This document shows, in pieces, positions 48,547 to 59,000 of a stretch of DNA of 64,000 nt. Every line of letters begins with the position of its first letter. The stretch's first letter is position 1. The notes below the pieces were generated by a model. The model did no database searches. It had not been told where the DNA came from and saw only the letters and a list, made by a program, of their open reading frames with translations. Origin of the DNA: Amylolactobacillus amylophilus DSM 20533 = JCM 1125 (GTDB lineage: Bacteria > Bacillota > Bacilli > Lactobacillales > Lactobacillaceae); the NCBI RefSeq assembly GCF_001936335.1, contig NZ_CP018888.1, positions 62,001 to 126,000 on the forward strand, given 5' to 3'. Made by a program: the position numbers and the translations under genes.

Positions 48547-49002
48547 CTATCTTTTATCTGATTCGAGCTCTTCAATTAGTTCCTTCATTTGAGAAATTTC
48601 TGCCTGTTGGGCGGAAATGATTTTCTCGGCCAAAGCCTTTACTTCGGGATTAGACAATTGCGCATTCTCACTTGTTAATACAGCAATCGAGTGATGAGGA
48701 ATCATCGCCTTCATCCACCGCACATCGTCGACCGCTGTCTGACTTCTGACCATAAAGAGTGACAAACAAAAGATCGCCACGCTAGTCAAAAAGATCATGC
48801 CATTGACCTTCTTGTTGTGGTACATCTTACGCATGAAGAGCAACATAATAATGGCCATAACGGCACCCATCATGAGTGCCATGAACAATCGGGTTTGGCT
48901 GAAGAATACATGATCGACTGACGCGACATTCAAATACATCATGCCAAACATTACTACCGTTGAGAAGACAATCATGAGGACAAATTTCGCGTATTTATTC
49001 AT
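48547..49002 (-). CDS. DUF305 membrane protein
   Basis: 151 residues. Three transmembrane helices (about 7-27, 37-55, 65-85) followed by a DUF305 domain with MKAMIPHHSIAVLTSENA and AEKIISAQQAEISQMKE. DUF305 is a ferritin-like helical fold often linked to copper or stress; the histidines in MIPHH may bind metal. Function in lactobacilli is unknown. Preceded by its own site; monocistronic. Confidence 0.85.
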   Translation of the reverse strand: MNKYAKFVLMIVFSTVVMFGMMYLNVASVDHVFFSQTRLFMALMMGAVMAIIMLLFMRKMYHNKKVNGMIFLTSVAIFCLSLFMVRSQTAVDDVRWMKAMIPHHSIAVLTSENAQLSNPEVKALAEKIISAQQAEISQMKELIEELESDKR

Positions 49003-49079
49003 CTACTATACCTCCTAAACTCAGTATAACTGATGGAATAAACGTGACTCAATCATAACGGTTATATAAAATTAAGCCA

Positions 49080-49535
49080 CTAGATTTCATCGTCTGTCAC
49101 GAACGATTTAATGACCGTGCTATTTACCCTAATTTCCGGATTAGGTTGCTTTGTGGTGGGTGATTTCAGCTGCTTAATCGGTTTCTTGTTTAAATAAATG
49201 CTTAGGCCAATCACCAAGCTAACGTAGGTCACAACCAAAATTATTTTGATCCACCAGTAGGGAACAAAGATGACCGAAATTAAGAAGACAATTCCCATCA
49301 TGATAAACATGTGTCGTCGTTCTTTTTGCGTCATCTTCTTCTGGAGGAAAGGTGTGACATACTTTTGATAGCCCTTGAAACTCGTTAGTTTCTTGTACAT
49401 CTTGTCAGAACTGCGCATCCAGAAGAAACCTGTCAACAAATAGAAACCGGTGGTTGGGAGTACAGGGAGGAAAATCCCCAGGGTACCGATAACAAACGTA
49501 ATTGCCCCTAACGTCAGAAAAATATATTTCTTCAT
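49080..49535 (-). CDS. DUF454 (YbaN) membrane protein
   Basis: 151 residues. The start has LGAITFVIGTLGIFLPVLPTTGFYLLTGFFWMRSS, the hallmark of the YbaN family, with three to four transmembrane helices and a basic cytoplasmic loop (QKKMTQKERRHM). Conserved inner-membrane protein of unknown function. Alone between trmD and the DUF305 gene. Confidence 0.88.
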   Translation of the reverse strand: MKKYIFLTLGAITFVIGTLGIFLPVLPTTGFYLLTGFFWMRSSDKMYKKLTSFKGYQKYVTPFLQKKMTQKERRHMFIMMGIVFLISVIFVPYWWIKIILVVTYVSLVIGLSIYLNKKPIKQLKSPTTKQPNPEIRVNSTVIKSFVTDDEI

Positions 49536-49658
49536 GTAGACTCATCCAATCATTTTATATAGTTATTTACATAGCCGGATTATAGCATACACGACCTGCC
49601 CACGATACAAATATATCTAGTAAGTTCACAGCGGGCAATTAGCTCCCACTTGACGAAC

Positions 49659-50399
49659 TCAGTCCGTCGAGGCTAGCTCGTCTGCGAGCTCGATCTTAAT
49701 GTCACTCAAGATAATTTCTTGTGCACGTGTAAGTTGCTTTTGTGCGAGCAGATCTGGACGATGAAGTAACGTCTGCTTCAAGGATTCGCGTTCGCGCCAC
49801 GCAGCAATCTTCGCGTGATCCCCACTGATGAGGACCGGTGGCACCTCTTGCCCATGATAGTTAGCAGGCCGGGAATACTGCGGATACTCTAACAAACCAT
49901 CGCTAAATGATTCATCGTCAGCAGAGGTTTCATTGCCCAATACGCCTGGTAAAAGTCTGGTAGTGGCGTCAATCATCGCCATGGTAGGTAGTTCTCCACC
50001 CGTTAACACAAAGTCCCCAATAGATACCACGTCGGTTGCCATGTCGTAGATCCGTTGGTCGAATCCTTCGTAATGACCACATAAAAATGTGAGATTGTCC
50101 TCTTTTGACCACTCACGAGCGACTGCTTGCTTGAATGGTTTACCTTGTGGGGCAGTGATAACTACCCGCCCGGGCTGCTTAATTGATGCAAGGGCATCAG
50201 CTATTGGTTGCACCTGCAGTACCATGCCAGGTCCGCCACCATAAGGAGCATCATCTACACTGTGATGGATGTTCTTCGCAAAATCACGAAAGTTAATCAA
50301 ATTTAAGTTAACGATTTCGTTCTCCCGAGACTTACCAACAACGGAGTAGTCAAGGGCCGTAAACATCTCTGGAAAAAGGGTTAGAACATTAATCTTCAT
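49659..50399 (-). CDS. trmD: tRNA (guanine37-N1) methyltransferase
   Basis: 246 residues. A SPOUT trefoil-knot methyltransferase making m1G37, which prevents frameshifts. Motifs: [52 protein letters not shown] and the C-terminal [16 protein letters not shown]. It overlaps rimM by 11 bp, so translation is coupled. Confidence 0.97.
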   Translation of the reverse strand: MKINVLTLFPEMFTALDYSVVGKSRENEIVNLNLINFRDFAKNIHHSVDDAPYGGGPGMVLQVQPIADALASIKQPGRVVITAPQGKPFKQAVAREWSKEDNLTFLCGHYEGFDQRIYDMATDVVSIGDFVLTGGELPTMAMIDATTRLLPGVLGNETSADDESFSDGLLEYPQYSRPANYHGQEVPPVLISGDHAKIAAWRERESLKQTLLHRPDLLAQKQLTRAQEIILSDIKIELADELASTD

Positions 50400-50910
50400 C
50401 GCGTAATCCTTCCATTAGCTCGACCTCAACTACTTGCTGCTCGAGATCGACCCGCTTCACGACATCTTTGATGAAAGGAAGCATAAACGACTTGCCATTA
50501 CCCTCGTCGACGACCCAAACGTCGTTTGCTCCAGGTGCAAGAATCTCACTGACGGTACCATAAACCTGCTTAGTTATCTCATCAATCACCTTGAGTCCGA
50601 TAATTTCATGGTAATAGTAGCTATTTTCGGTTAAATCATGCAGTTGCGCATCGGAAACATATAGGTTAGAACCCTTATACTGCTCAACCTGATTGATATC
50701 ATCAAATTCGGAAAATGTCACCAGCAAGAAATTTTTAACTGACTTGACGGTTTTGACCGTGGCCGGAATCATGTTGTTCTGAAACTTGATGAACACCTTA
50801 GCCTTCTGGGCAAAACGCTCCTCAATGAAGTCGGTATTCGGAATCACTTTGACATCGCCGCGTAATCCGTGCGTATTGACAATTTTTCCTATCTCGTAAA
50901 ATTCGCTCAT
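50389..50910 (-). CDS. rimM: 16S rRNA processing protein RimM
   Basis: 173 residues: N-terminal RimM domain ([17 protein letters not shown]) and C-terminal PRC-barrel ([20 protein letters not shown]). It binds S19 and helps 30S head assembly. Downstream of ddl (11-bp gap) and overlapping trmD. In many Firmicutes it follows rpsP; here ddl intervenes. Confidence 0.96.
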   Translation of the reverse strand: MSEFYEIGKIVNTHGLRGDVKVIPNTDFIEERFAQKAKVFIKFQNNMIPATVKTVKSVKNFLLVTFSEFDDINQVEQYKGSNLYVSDAQLHDLTENSYYYHEIIGLKVIDEITKQVYGTVSEILAPGANDVWVVDEGNGKSFMLPFIKDVVKRVDLEQQVVEVELMEGLRDED

Positions 50911-50921
50911 TTTGTCCTCTT

Positions 50922-51953
50922 TTAGCGTTCTAGTGCAAGTGTGATTAACTTATCAAGCAACTCAGTCATTTCCATCCCCGCAGCAGCCATCATTGCGGGA
51001 TAACGACTGTACGAGGTGAAACCAGGCATCGTGTTGATTTCATTCATCACTAAGCTGCCATCTTCTTGTAAGTACATGTCAATCCGGGCTAATCCCGCAC
51101 AGCCGAAACTCCGATAAATCTTCTTTGCTGTCTCCTTGATAGAGTCACTCAATTCCCGTGAAATTGGTGCAGGCACGACAATCGTAGCATCATTTGAATT
51201 ACGATTTGGATTCTTCTCTTGGTGAATTTTGAAGAAACCGTGGGTTAGGTTAATCTGGTCAATCTCGCCAGTTGTGAGTTCCGCCCCATTACCAAGAACT
51301 GAAACACCGATCTCAACCCCAGGAACAGCCTCCTCGATTAACACCTTATTGTCATAGATTCTCGCATCATCAATTGCAGCTTGCAGCTCAGATTCGTTAT
51401 GGACTTTGTTCACACCAAAGGACGATCCAGAACGAGCAGGCTTAACAAACACCGGATAAGTAAATTTGCTTGAATCAACTTGTTCGCCTTCTTCTAAAGC
51501 CCAATGAGTTGGTGTTTTAAGTCCAGCGCGATTTGACATCATGTAGGTCAGAGTCTTGTCCCGGCAGAGGACGGAGCTCTCGATGTCACAGCCAACGTAC
51601 GGAATCCGTGCTAATTCGAATAGTCCTTGAATAGAGCCATCCTCACCGGTCTTACCGTGGAGCATCGCAAACACAGCATCAATTCTGATTATCTGATGTT
51701 GCTCCTTGTGTAATGCGATTAGCCCGTGAATACTTTCATCAGGTGCGAGAATAACTGGTACAGCATTCTCATGGTCAAACTCATTATTTGGTTTGTCTGC
51801 TAGCAGCCACCTGCCATCTCTTGTGATACCAATGTAGATCGGTTCGTACTTGTTGGTATCAATGTTCTCCGCTACTGTTCTAGCTGATTTAATTGAAACA
51901 TCGTGTTCCTCAGATGCACCACCAAATAGAATTGCCACAGTTAATTTACTCAT
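50922..51953 (-). CDS. ddl: D-alanine ligase of the VanA/VanB type (probable D-Ala-D-Lac ligase)
   Basis: About 343 residues from MSKLTVAILFGGASEEHDVS (the frame opens six codons earlier, 51971, without a better ribosome site). ATP-grasp ligase making the peptide terminus of peptidoglycan precursors. The omega-loop region reads EIDQINL..GFFKIHQEKNP, like VanA (IHQE, with the His that replaces the Tyr of D-Ala-D-Ala ligases), and LARIDMYLQEDG...NEINTMPGFTSYSRYP also follows VanA. Intrinsically vancomycin-resistant lactic bacteria use D-Lac ligases, but those I recall carry Phe at this spot. No vanH or vanX is near. Located between rpsP and rimM. Confidence 0.88.
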   Translation of the reverse strand: MSKLTVAILFGGASEEHDVSIKSARTVAENIDTNKYEPIYIGITRDGRWLLADKPNNEFDHENAVPVILAPDESIHGLIALHKEQHQIIRIDAVFAMLHGKTGEDGSIQGLFELARIPYVGCDIESSVLCRDKTLTYMMSNRAGLKTPTHWALEEGEQVDSSKFTYPVFVKPARSGSSFGVNKVHNESELQAAIDDARIYDNKVLIEEAVPGVEIGVSVLGNGAELTTGEIDQINLTHGFFKIHQEKNPNRNSNDATIVVPAPISRELSDSIKETAKKIYRSFGCAGLARIDMYLQEDGSLVMNEINTMPGFTSYSRYPAMMAAAGMEMTELLDKLITLALER

Positions 51954-52130
51954 CTTTTTATTTACTCTCATTCATTAAGTTATTTATTCACACTATCTAT
52001 AGAAATAGTTTTTGACACAAATCGTGCTGTTAATATGATATCAGATATCAACCGAGATGCCACGTTTTAGCGAAAAATTATCAGGGACTTAAACAATCGA
52101 GCGTGACCGCTCACCTCAATAATTCAAAAC

Positions 52131-52178
52131 AAAAAAATCCCAATCAGCCTCGCTGCTGCGAAGTAAATTGGGATTTTT
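52131..52178 (-). terminator. Terminator after rpsP
   Basis: An 11-bp stem AAAATCCCAAT/ATTGGGATTTT around a GC-rich inner region, with T-run on the minus strand, 14 bp past the stop. Confidence 0.85.
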
Positions 52179-52191
52179 ATTTTTATCTAGC

Positions 52192-52473
52192 TTACTTGTT
52201 CCGTGCTGCTAACTTTGCTTCATGGAATTTCTTCATGATACCAGCATTTGAAAGTAAACTTCTCACAGTATCTGAAGGTTGTGCACCTTTATTCAACCAA
52301 TCCAATACACGCTCTTCTTCAATCTTAATCTGTTTAGGATTTGATAATGGGTTGTAGTAGCCAACTTCCTCAATGAAACGGCCATCACGCGGTGTACGTG
52401 AATCTGCAACAACTAAACGGTAGAAAGGCTTACGCTTTGAACCCATACGACGCATCCGAATTTTAACTGCCAT
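52192..52473 (-). CDS. rpsP: 30S ribosomal protein S16
   Basis: 93 residues from the ATG at 52473 ([26 protein letters not shown]), behind AGGAGGATC; sixteen extra upstream codons in the open frame are not family-like. Contains [18 protein letters not shown] and [12 protein letters not shown]. Assembly protein of the 30S body. Followed by a strong terminator, so ddl is a separate unit. Confidence 0.97.
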   Translation of the reverse strand: MAVKIRMRRMGSKRKPFYRLVVADSRTPRDGRFIEEVGYYNPLSNPKQIKIEEERVLDWLNKGAQPSDTVRSLLSNAGIMKKFHEAKLAARNK

Positions 52474-52573
52474 AATTAATAGATCCTCCTGAAATTTTTC
52501 AACTTTTACAGGATAACACATCTAGGATATCCTGTAAAGGTTTTTTACTTAACAGCGATTAATATTACTAAGT

Positions 52574-54010
52574 TTATGACTTGAAACGTTTAACATTCTT
52601 CAGGCGCTTCTTCTTGTTCTTCTTGACTTTCTTGGCCATACGATTCATTGCCATCTTGGAAATTTTACCGCCAAGACCACCGCCCATCAGCTGATTCATG
52701 TCGCCGAAATTACCCTTACTCATCTTCTGCATCATTTCCTTCGACTGTTTGAATTGCTTAATCATGCGGTTGACTTCCTGCACATTTCGGCCTGATCCGG
52801 CAGCAATTCTCCTTCTTCTAGATGGATTCAGTAAATCTGGATCTTCCCGTTCGGCTGGTGTCATCGAATAGACAATTGCCTTCAAATGAGCAATATCTTT
52901 TTCCCCGATAGACACGTTAGCAAGCGCTGGATTGTTCGCCATACCCGGGATCATCTTCATAATCTCGTCCATCGGGCCCATCTTCTCAACTTGCTCCATT
53001 TGATCAATAAAATCGTTGAAATCAAAGGTGTTTTCACGCATCTTCATGGCAACTTTTTCTGCTTGCTCTTGATCATAGTCCGATTGAGCCTTCTCGATCA
53101 AGCTGAGCATGTCACCCATACCCAAGATTCGGTTAGCCATTCTGTCAGGATAGAAGTTGTCTAAGTCCGTGAGTTTCTCGCCCTTACCCGTGAAGATAAT
53201 TGGTTTGCCAGTAACGGCTCTAATCGAAAGCGCAGCACCACCACGTGTATCACCATCAAGCTTGGTTAAAACAACACCGGTCACATCTAATGACTGGTCG
53301 AAGCCTTCTGCAACTTGTGTTGCTACCTGACCAGTCATCGCATCAATCACAAGCAGAATGTTGTCGGGATGTGCAATCTGCTTCACGTTTTTGAGCTCCG
53401 TCATCAACTGCTCGTCAATTTCCAAGCGTCCGGCTGTATCAATGATCACGTAGTCATTCTTATTCTGTTCCGCCACCTGCAGACCATTCGTAACGATTGT
53501 TTCGGCTGTGGCACTAGTACCTTCATCATAAACCGGAACGCTTAGCTGCTCACCAATTACTTTCAATTGATCGACGGCAGCTGGACGATAAATATCCGCA
53601 GCAATCAAAAGTGGCCGCGCATGTTCGGTCTTCATTAGGTGATTTGCCAGTTTACCAGCTGTGGTAGTTTTACCAGTACCCTGTAGCCCAACCATCATAA
53701 TAATCGTCGGAATATGTGGCGACTTGTTCAAACCAACCGCCGTCTCGCCCATCATCTTCGTTAACTCTTCGTCAACAATCTTGATGATTTGCTGACCAGG
53801 CGTCAAACTGCCCATGACCTCTTGTCCTAGGGCGCGCGTCTTAACGGCACTGACGAAATCTTTGACCACTTTAAAGTTAACGTCAGCTTCAAGCAGTGCA
53901 AGTCTGATCTCACGCGTTGCCTCGTTGACGTCATCTTGGGTAATCTTTCCTTTTCTTCTTAAGCCAGACAGCGCAGTTTGAATTCTCGTACTTAAATTTT
54001 CAAATGCCAT
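52574..54010 (-). CDS. ffh: Signal recognition particle protein Ffh
   Basis: 478 residues. N domain (1-90), GTPase G domain with MVGLQGTGKTTTAGKLA, DTAGRLEIDEQL, TKLDGDTRGGAAL, and the methionine-rich M domain (about 300-478: MKMIPGMANN, SKGNFGDMNQLMGGG) that binds signal peptides and SRP RNA. It works with FtsY (54894-56093) in co-translational membrane targeting. It starts 8 bp after ylxM, the conserved pair. Confidence 0.97.
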   Translation of the reverse strand: MAFENLSTRIQTALSGLRRKGKITQDDVNEATREIRLALLEADVNFKVVKDFVSAVKTRALGQEVMGSLTPGQQIIKIVDEELTKMMGETAVGLNKSPHIPTIIMMVGLQGTGKTTTAGKLANHLMKTEHARPLLIAADIYRPAAVDQLKVIGEQLSVPVYDEGTSATAETIVTNGLQVAEQNKNDYVIIDTAGRLEIDEQLMTELKNVKQIAHPDNILLVIDAMTGQVATQVAEGFDQSLDVTGVVLTKLDGDTRGGAALSIRAVTGKPIIFTGKGEKLTDLDNFYPDRMANRILGMGDMLSLIEKAQSDYDQEQAEKVAMKMRENTFDFNDFIDQMEQVEKMGPMDEIMKMIPGMANNPALANVSIGEKDIAHLKAIVYSMTPAEREDPDLLNPSRRRRIAAGSGRNVQEVNRMIKQFKQSKEMMQKMSKGNFGDMNQLMGGGLGGKISKMAMNRMAKKVKKNKKKRLKNVKRFKS

Positions 54011-54018
54011 AATTTAAG

Positions 54019-54357
54019 TTAATTCTCCTCAATTATTTTTTTTATTTTTCTTACTTCCGTCGTTGCAGATTCTAGCTCGTGCTGTTCTAGTTTGGCTAGC
54101 ACCACATCCAAGCCCTCATCGATTTGTGTAAAATGGGCGGCCAACTTGAGTTTCGCCTCGTAATCTTCAAGTAGCTTAACGGTTCGCTTCAAGTTGTCAA
54201 AGATTGCCTGACGTGAAACCGAACTGTTCTCCGCAATCTCGGCAAGTGATAAATCTGCAAAGTAATAGTCGCTAAAATATTGCTGTTGAATATCAGTTAA
54301 TAGTATACCGTAAAACCCAAACAATTGGGTTAGTCTTTCATTCTTTTCGATTTTCAT
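54019..54357 (-). CDS. ylxM: YlxM, SRP-associated helix-turn-helix protein
   Basis: 112 residues from the ATG at 54357 (MKIEKNERLTQLFGFYG), with GAGG six nt before it; a TTG start six codons earlier is possible. A winged-helix/sigma-70-region-4-like domain LAEIAENSSVSRQAIFDNLKRT is clear. In streptococci YlxM modulates SRP and FtsY GTPase cycling. Always upstream of ffh. Confidence 0.93.
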   Translation of the reverse strand: MKIEKNERLTQLFGFYGILLTDIQQQYFSDYYFADLSLAEIAENSSVSRQAIFDNLKRTVKLLEDYEAKLKLAAHFTQIDEGLDVVLAKLEQHELESATTEVRKIKKIIEEN

Positions 54358-54475
54358 AGTTTTCCTCACCACCAACAGAATACGAAATACATGTCAATTC
54401 GTCAAATTAATAAAAAATACTGTAAAACCGCTAACATTGTGATAAAATTTACTTAACAAGTTAGGAGGGTTAACT

Positions 54476-54790
54476 ATGTTTGCAACAGTTCTATATTGGA
54501 TTGCTGTCGTAGTCCTTGCTTTATGGGGTCTTTGGTCAGCTGTCTGGTCAGTTATTTATCTCAAGAATGGCGAGAATGGTAATTTGTGGTACTTCGCAAT
54601 TATCAACGCCATTGTCTTAATTCTCGCGGGTCTAGTCTTCTTGATTTACACACATGCAGATTGGCAATGGTACTGGTTCGTAAGCAAGCAACTGGACATC
54701 TCAGCTTATGCAGCAATTCTCGGTGTCTACGTTGTGCTGGTTATCTTACAATTTGCCTTAGGCTTTCAGAAGACAGCCAAGAAGGCTTAA
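54476..54790 (+). CDS. Small four-helix membrane protein of unknown function
   Basis: 104 residues: helices about 5-27, 38-60, 65-75/80-97, rich in Trp, ending QKTAKKA. Good site GGAGG 8 nt before the ATG and a GATAAAAT -10-like box upstream. Alone on the plus strand, divergent from ylxM and convergent with ftsY across a shared terminator. No family recognised. Confidence 0.7.
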   Translation: MFATVLYWIAVVVLALWGLWSAVWSVIYLKNGENGNLWYFAIINAIVLILAGLVFLIYTHADWQWYWFVSKQLDISAYAAILGVYVVLVILQFALGFQKTAKKA

Positions 54791-54820
54791 CCAGTATTAG
54801 TACAGCAACAACAGTACACA

Positions 54821-54852
54821 AAAAGCGTTGAATTAATTTCAACGCTTTTTTA
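54821..54852. terminator. Bidirectional terminator between the small membrane protein gene and ftsY
   Basis: A 12-bp stem AAAGCGTTGAA/TTCAACGCTTT with flanking A-run and T-run, placed between convergent genes. Confidence 0.9.
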
Positions 54853-54893
54853 TTTTGGTTCTTATGGTATTTCTTAATTTTTTTAGTAAGTCG

Positions 54894-56093
54894 TCACATT
54901 AATCCACGGAATAAGCCAATTGCGAATTTTTCAGCGTCAAACTCAGCTAAATCAGTCACCTTTTCGCCTAATCCAACTAGTTTAACTGGAAGCTGCATCT
55001 CATTTCTAATGGCCAGAACCACGCCACCCTTCGACGAGCCATCAATCTTGGTCAGGACCAAACCAGTTAACTTAGTCGTCTCATTGAATTCTTTCGCCTG
55101 AATCAACGCATTCTGGCCGGTTGAGCCATCGACGACTAGCAATACCTCGGTTGGTTGATCTGGTAAGACCTTCTTGATAGTCCGTTCAATCTTCTCGAGC
55201 TCGTTCATCAAGTTAACCTTGTTCTGTAGTCTACCAGCGGTATCAATCAACACATAGTCAAAGTTTTCATCCTTTGCGCGCTGTACACCATCAAAGACTA
55301 CGGCTGCAGGATCCGCTTGCTCTTTTCCACGCACAACTGGTACGTCAACACGTTTACCCCATTCAACTAGCTGAGCAACTGCGCCCGCCCGGAATGTGTC
55401 TGCTGCGACTAAAAGCACGGATTTACCGGCACCGTGGAGCTTAGCGGCCAGTTTACCAACAGTTGTGGTTTTACCAGCGCCATTCACCCCAACAAATAGA
55501 TAGACTGTCGTTGAACCGGTTTCTGTAACCTGTAACTCTTCATTCTTGCCGGCACCACCAGCTTCATATAACTCAACCATCTTCTGAACAATCGCCGTCT
55601 GTAATTCATTCTTCGACTTGGCATTTCGTAACTTGACCTCAGTGCGTAGCGAATCGCTAAGCTGCATTGCCGTTTCGTAACCTACATCTGATTCAATCAA
55701 GACCTCTTCTAGCTCTTCAAAGAAATTCTCATCGACAGATCTAAACTTAGCAAAGAACGCGTTTAATCTTGCCCCAAAAGATTGGCTGGTCTTCTGTAGG
55801 CCCTGCTCATAAAGTTGTTCCGTGTCCTCTTCCTTTAGCTCAGCGGACTCTTTGGTTGCAGTATCCACCGTAGCTTCCTGCTGTTCAACAGGTTCCTTGT
55901 CCACCGGAACAACCGTTTCATGGCTCACCGCCGTTTTATCACTATCGACTTCAGCTTCACCTGCTGGCTCTACTGTCGCATTGGAATCCGTAGATTCCAC
56001 CTCCGTTTGGGCCGGATTTACTGTCTCTTGTTCTTCTTTTGTACTGGTATCTTCCCCAGTTAAAGCCTTCTTAATGCGATCAAAAAGTCCCAT
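54894..56093 (-). CDS. ftsY: Signal recognition particle receptor FtsY
   Basis: 399 residues. A long acidic N-terminal A domain (about 1-100, Glu/Thr/Val-rich), then the NG domain: FVGVNGAGKTTTVGKLA, ADTFRAGAVAQL, DTAGRLQNKVNL, TKIDGSSKGGVVL. GTPase docking the SRP-ribosome complex to the membrane with Ffh. Its ATG overlaps the smc stop codon (TAATG). Confidence 0.97.
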   Translation of the reverse strand: MGLFDRIKKALTGEDTSTKEEQETVNPAQTEVESTDSNATVEPAGEAEVDSDKTAVSHETVVPVDKEPVEQQEATVDTATKESAELKEEDTEQLYEQGLQKTSQSFGARLNAFFAKFRSVDENFFEELEEVLIESDVGYETAMQLSDSLRTEVKLRNAKSKNELQTAIVQKMVELYEAGGAGKNEELQVTETGSTTVYLFVGVNGAGKTTTVGKLAAKLHGAGKSVLLVAADTFRAGAVAQLVEWGKRVDVPVVRGKEQADPAAVVFDGVQRAKDENFDYVLIDTAGRLQNKVNLMNELEKIERTIKKVLPDQPTEVLLVVDGSTGQNALIQAKEFNETTKLTGLVLTKIDGSSKGGVVLAIRNEMQLPVKLVGLGEKVTDLAEFDAEKFAIGLFRGLM

Positions 56094-59000
56094 TAGCTAA
56101 CTTCCTCCTCTCTTAGTTCATCAAGTGATACGGAAATAACTTTCGATACGCCCGATTCCTGCATTACGACACCGTATAGTTGATTGGCCTGCTCCATCGT
56201 ACCCTGCCTATGCGTAATCACAATAAATTGGGTGGTTAAATCATAATTCTGGAGAAACTTGGCAAACCGAATAACGTTTGCCTCATCTAATGAAGCCTCG
56301 ACCTCGTCTAAAATACAGAAAGGCACGGGATTAACCTTCAGAATCGCAAATAATAAAGTAATCGCGGTTAATGCCCGTTCACCACCAGAGAGCAAACTAA
56401 GTTGCTGCAGTTTCTTCCCGGGCGGCTGCGCCACAATCTCTAGACCAGTAGTTAGCAAGTCATCTGGGTCCGTTAAGACAAGTTTAGCATGGCCGCCACC
56501 AAACATCTTAGGGAAAATGGCGCTAAATGCAGAATTTATCTGCTCGAATGTCCGCTTAAATCTAGTTTTAACCTCATCATCGAGCTCCGACATCGATTCT
56601 TCTAGATCATGCTTAGCATCAAGTAAGTCGTCTTGCTGTGAACTCAGGAAATCGAACCTACTCTTCACGGTCTCGTATTCCTCAATGGAGTCCAGGTTAA
56701 CATTGCCAATGTCCGCCAGAGACATCTTATGCAACTTGACGTCTTTCTCCAGCTTGGCACGAGCGTTATCGTCCTTCATTTCAGGAGTGACCAATTGACT
56801 AGCGGCTTCATAACTGATCGAGTATTCCTCGCGCAAAAGCGTTAATTTCTGGTCCAGTTGACTATCAAGCTTCGTTAGCTTAACAGAATTTTGCTCTTGT
56901 TCGTTTGCCGCATTCTTGCGTAAATCATAATTTCTACTTGCAGATTCTTCGAGCAATGCAATCTGCTCCGCCAACTTACCACTTTCCGCGCTCAAGTTAG
57001 TGAGTTCCTCATGAATTGCAGCCTGTGTCTTCTGCTCTTTTTCATAATCGGCTTGATAGTTAATATGTTGATTTTGTTTGAGCTCTTTACTCCGAATTAC
57101 TTCGTCAAGACGGTAGTTTGTATGATACAACTGTTCCTGAGATTTTTTAGTTTGTGCTGTTGTATCATGAATTTGGCTCTGTAAATTCTCTGCTTTGGTC
57201 TGATAAATTGCGATTTCAGGCGTAATCTTATTCAACTGTGTCTGAATCTGCGCATACTGCGCATCATAATTCTTAATCTTATCTTGAAGAACAGCAATTT
57301 TATCCTTTAGTTTTGCTACAACCTCATTTGCCTCATGCTCTGCCGCCACAGTCTCTTTGATTTTACTCTGTTGCTCGGCGAGTGCCTGTGCAAAGTTCTC
57401 TGCCTGTTTTTGGGCCAGGGATAGCATCTTATTGGAGCGCTCAGCATCATTATTTAGTTGCTCCAGCTTGAATTGTTCTTCCTTCTGCTGGTCACGCAGA
57501 ACTTCCATATTCTGTTTCTGTTCTTCAATTAGCGTACTCGTCCGCGCTATTTTGGTATTTGTGCCCGTAATCAGAGCGCTAACTCGCGTCAACTTAGCCT
57601 GAATCTCAGCCAATTGTTGCTCAAGTTTCTGTCCGCGAGCCTTATTCTCCAACAGGGGATTGTTGGCCTTCGCTTTGGTTCCACCAGTCATGGATCCACC
57701 TGGACTTAAGATATCACCATCCAATGTCACAATCCGGTATCGTTGATGCATCGTTTGACTAACCCGCGTGGCTGTATCAATATTGTCCACTACGAGGATA
57801 TTCCCCAACAAGTAGTCAACTGCATTTTTAATTTCAATTGGTGCCTCAACCAGATCGGAACCAACACCAATGAAGCCTGCAATCTGGGCCAAGGTCTTCT
57901 TAGTCGTATCTGCCAGTAAACGGAACCTCAGGACATCCAGTGGCAAAAACGTTGCACGACCAAAGTTTCTGGTTTTTAATTCCTTAATTGCGTTCTTCGC
58001 AGCTCGCTGATCCTTTGCAACCAAGTGTTGCACACTCCCGCCGAGAGCGGCCGTTAAGGCATCTTGGTACTGATAGTCAAAACTGATTAAATCACCAAAG
58101 CTACCAATAATTCCGGGAAACCACTCGAGGTGATTTAAGATATTTTTGACGCCGAAATAGTATCCGTCGTGGCGTTCCTGCATTCGCTGCAACGAATCAC
58201 GCTCTGCCAAATACTTTTGCTTTAGTTGGCTATATTTTGTCTGCTCACCGTTCAGTTGCAACAGGCTAGTTTGTAGCTGCTCACTCTGCTCGGTCTGCTC
58301 CGCCAGTGCTTGTTCAAGGTCATCTTTTTGTTTGGCAAGTGTGCTTAATCTGTCCTGTACAGCCGTAATCTCTGACTTAAGACGCGTACTCTCACCCTGG
58401 AGTTCAGTCACATTGTCCTTCTCAGGTACCTGCATCTTCTCTAATTCTGCTTGTTCATAGACTAGTCGATTACGAACAGAGGTTTGCTGCTGCAGGCCAT
58501 CAATATATTCAGAGCGAAGATTCTCAAGTTGATCTTGCAGCATCGCCGGATTATCGTCGATTGAATTATGCAATTCCGAAGCCTTTTGTTCGAGGTCACT
58601 CTTCTTAGCCGCAATTTCCGCATACTCCTGTTTTAGTCGCGCCATGGTCTCGTCATATCTGGTAATTAAATTCGTAGTCTCTGTAATCTGTGACCGCAAT
58701 TCGATTTCAGCGGAAGAATCATAAGCATTCGATTGTTGTGCAACTTGGAGCTTGGTATTCAAATCAGCAAGCTTCGCCTCAACTTGACGCAGTTCTTCCT
58801 GCTTCGCTTCCTTAACCTGATTTTTTTGCTGCAACTCCGCTCGTAAACGGTTGAGTTGCGCCTGATCGGCATTTACCGTTTCATCGAGCGTATTAACCAT
58901 CTCATTGACTTTTGTGGCCTGCGTTGCAACCTGGTTCTTCTCTACCAATAGATCCCCAATTTCTAGGGCAGTCAAAACTTGGAGTTTGCTGTCTAGTTGA

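Noticed and set aside
56259-56798. Plus-strand open frame of 179 codons
   Set aside because: Antisense to the smc C-terminal ATPase; serine/leucine-rich as expected from the complementary frame.
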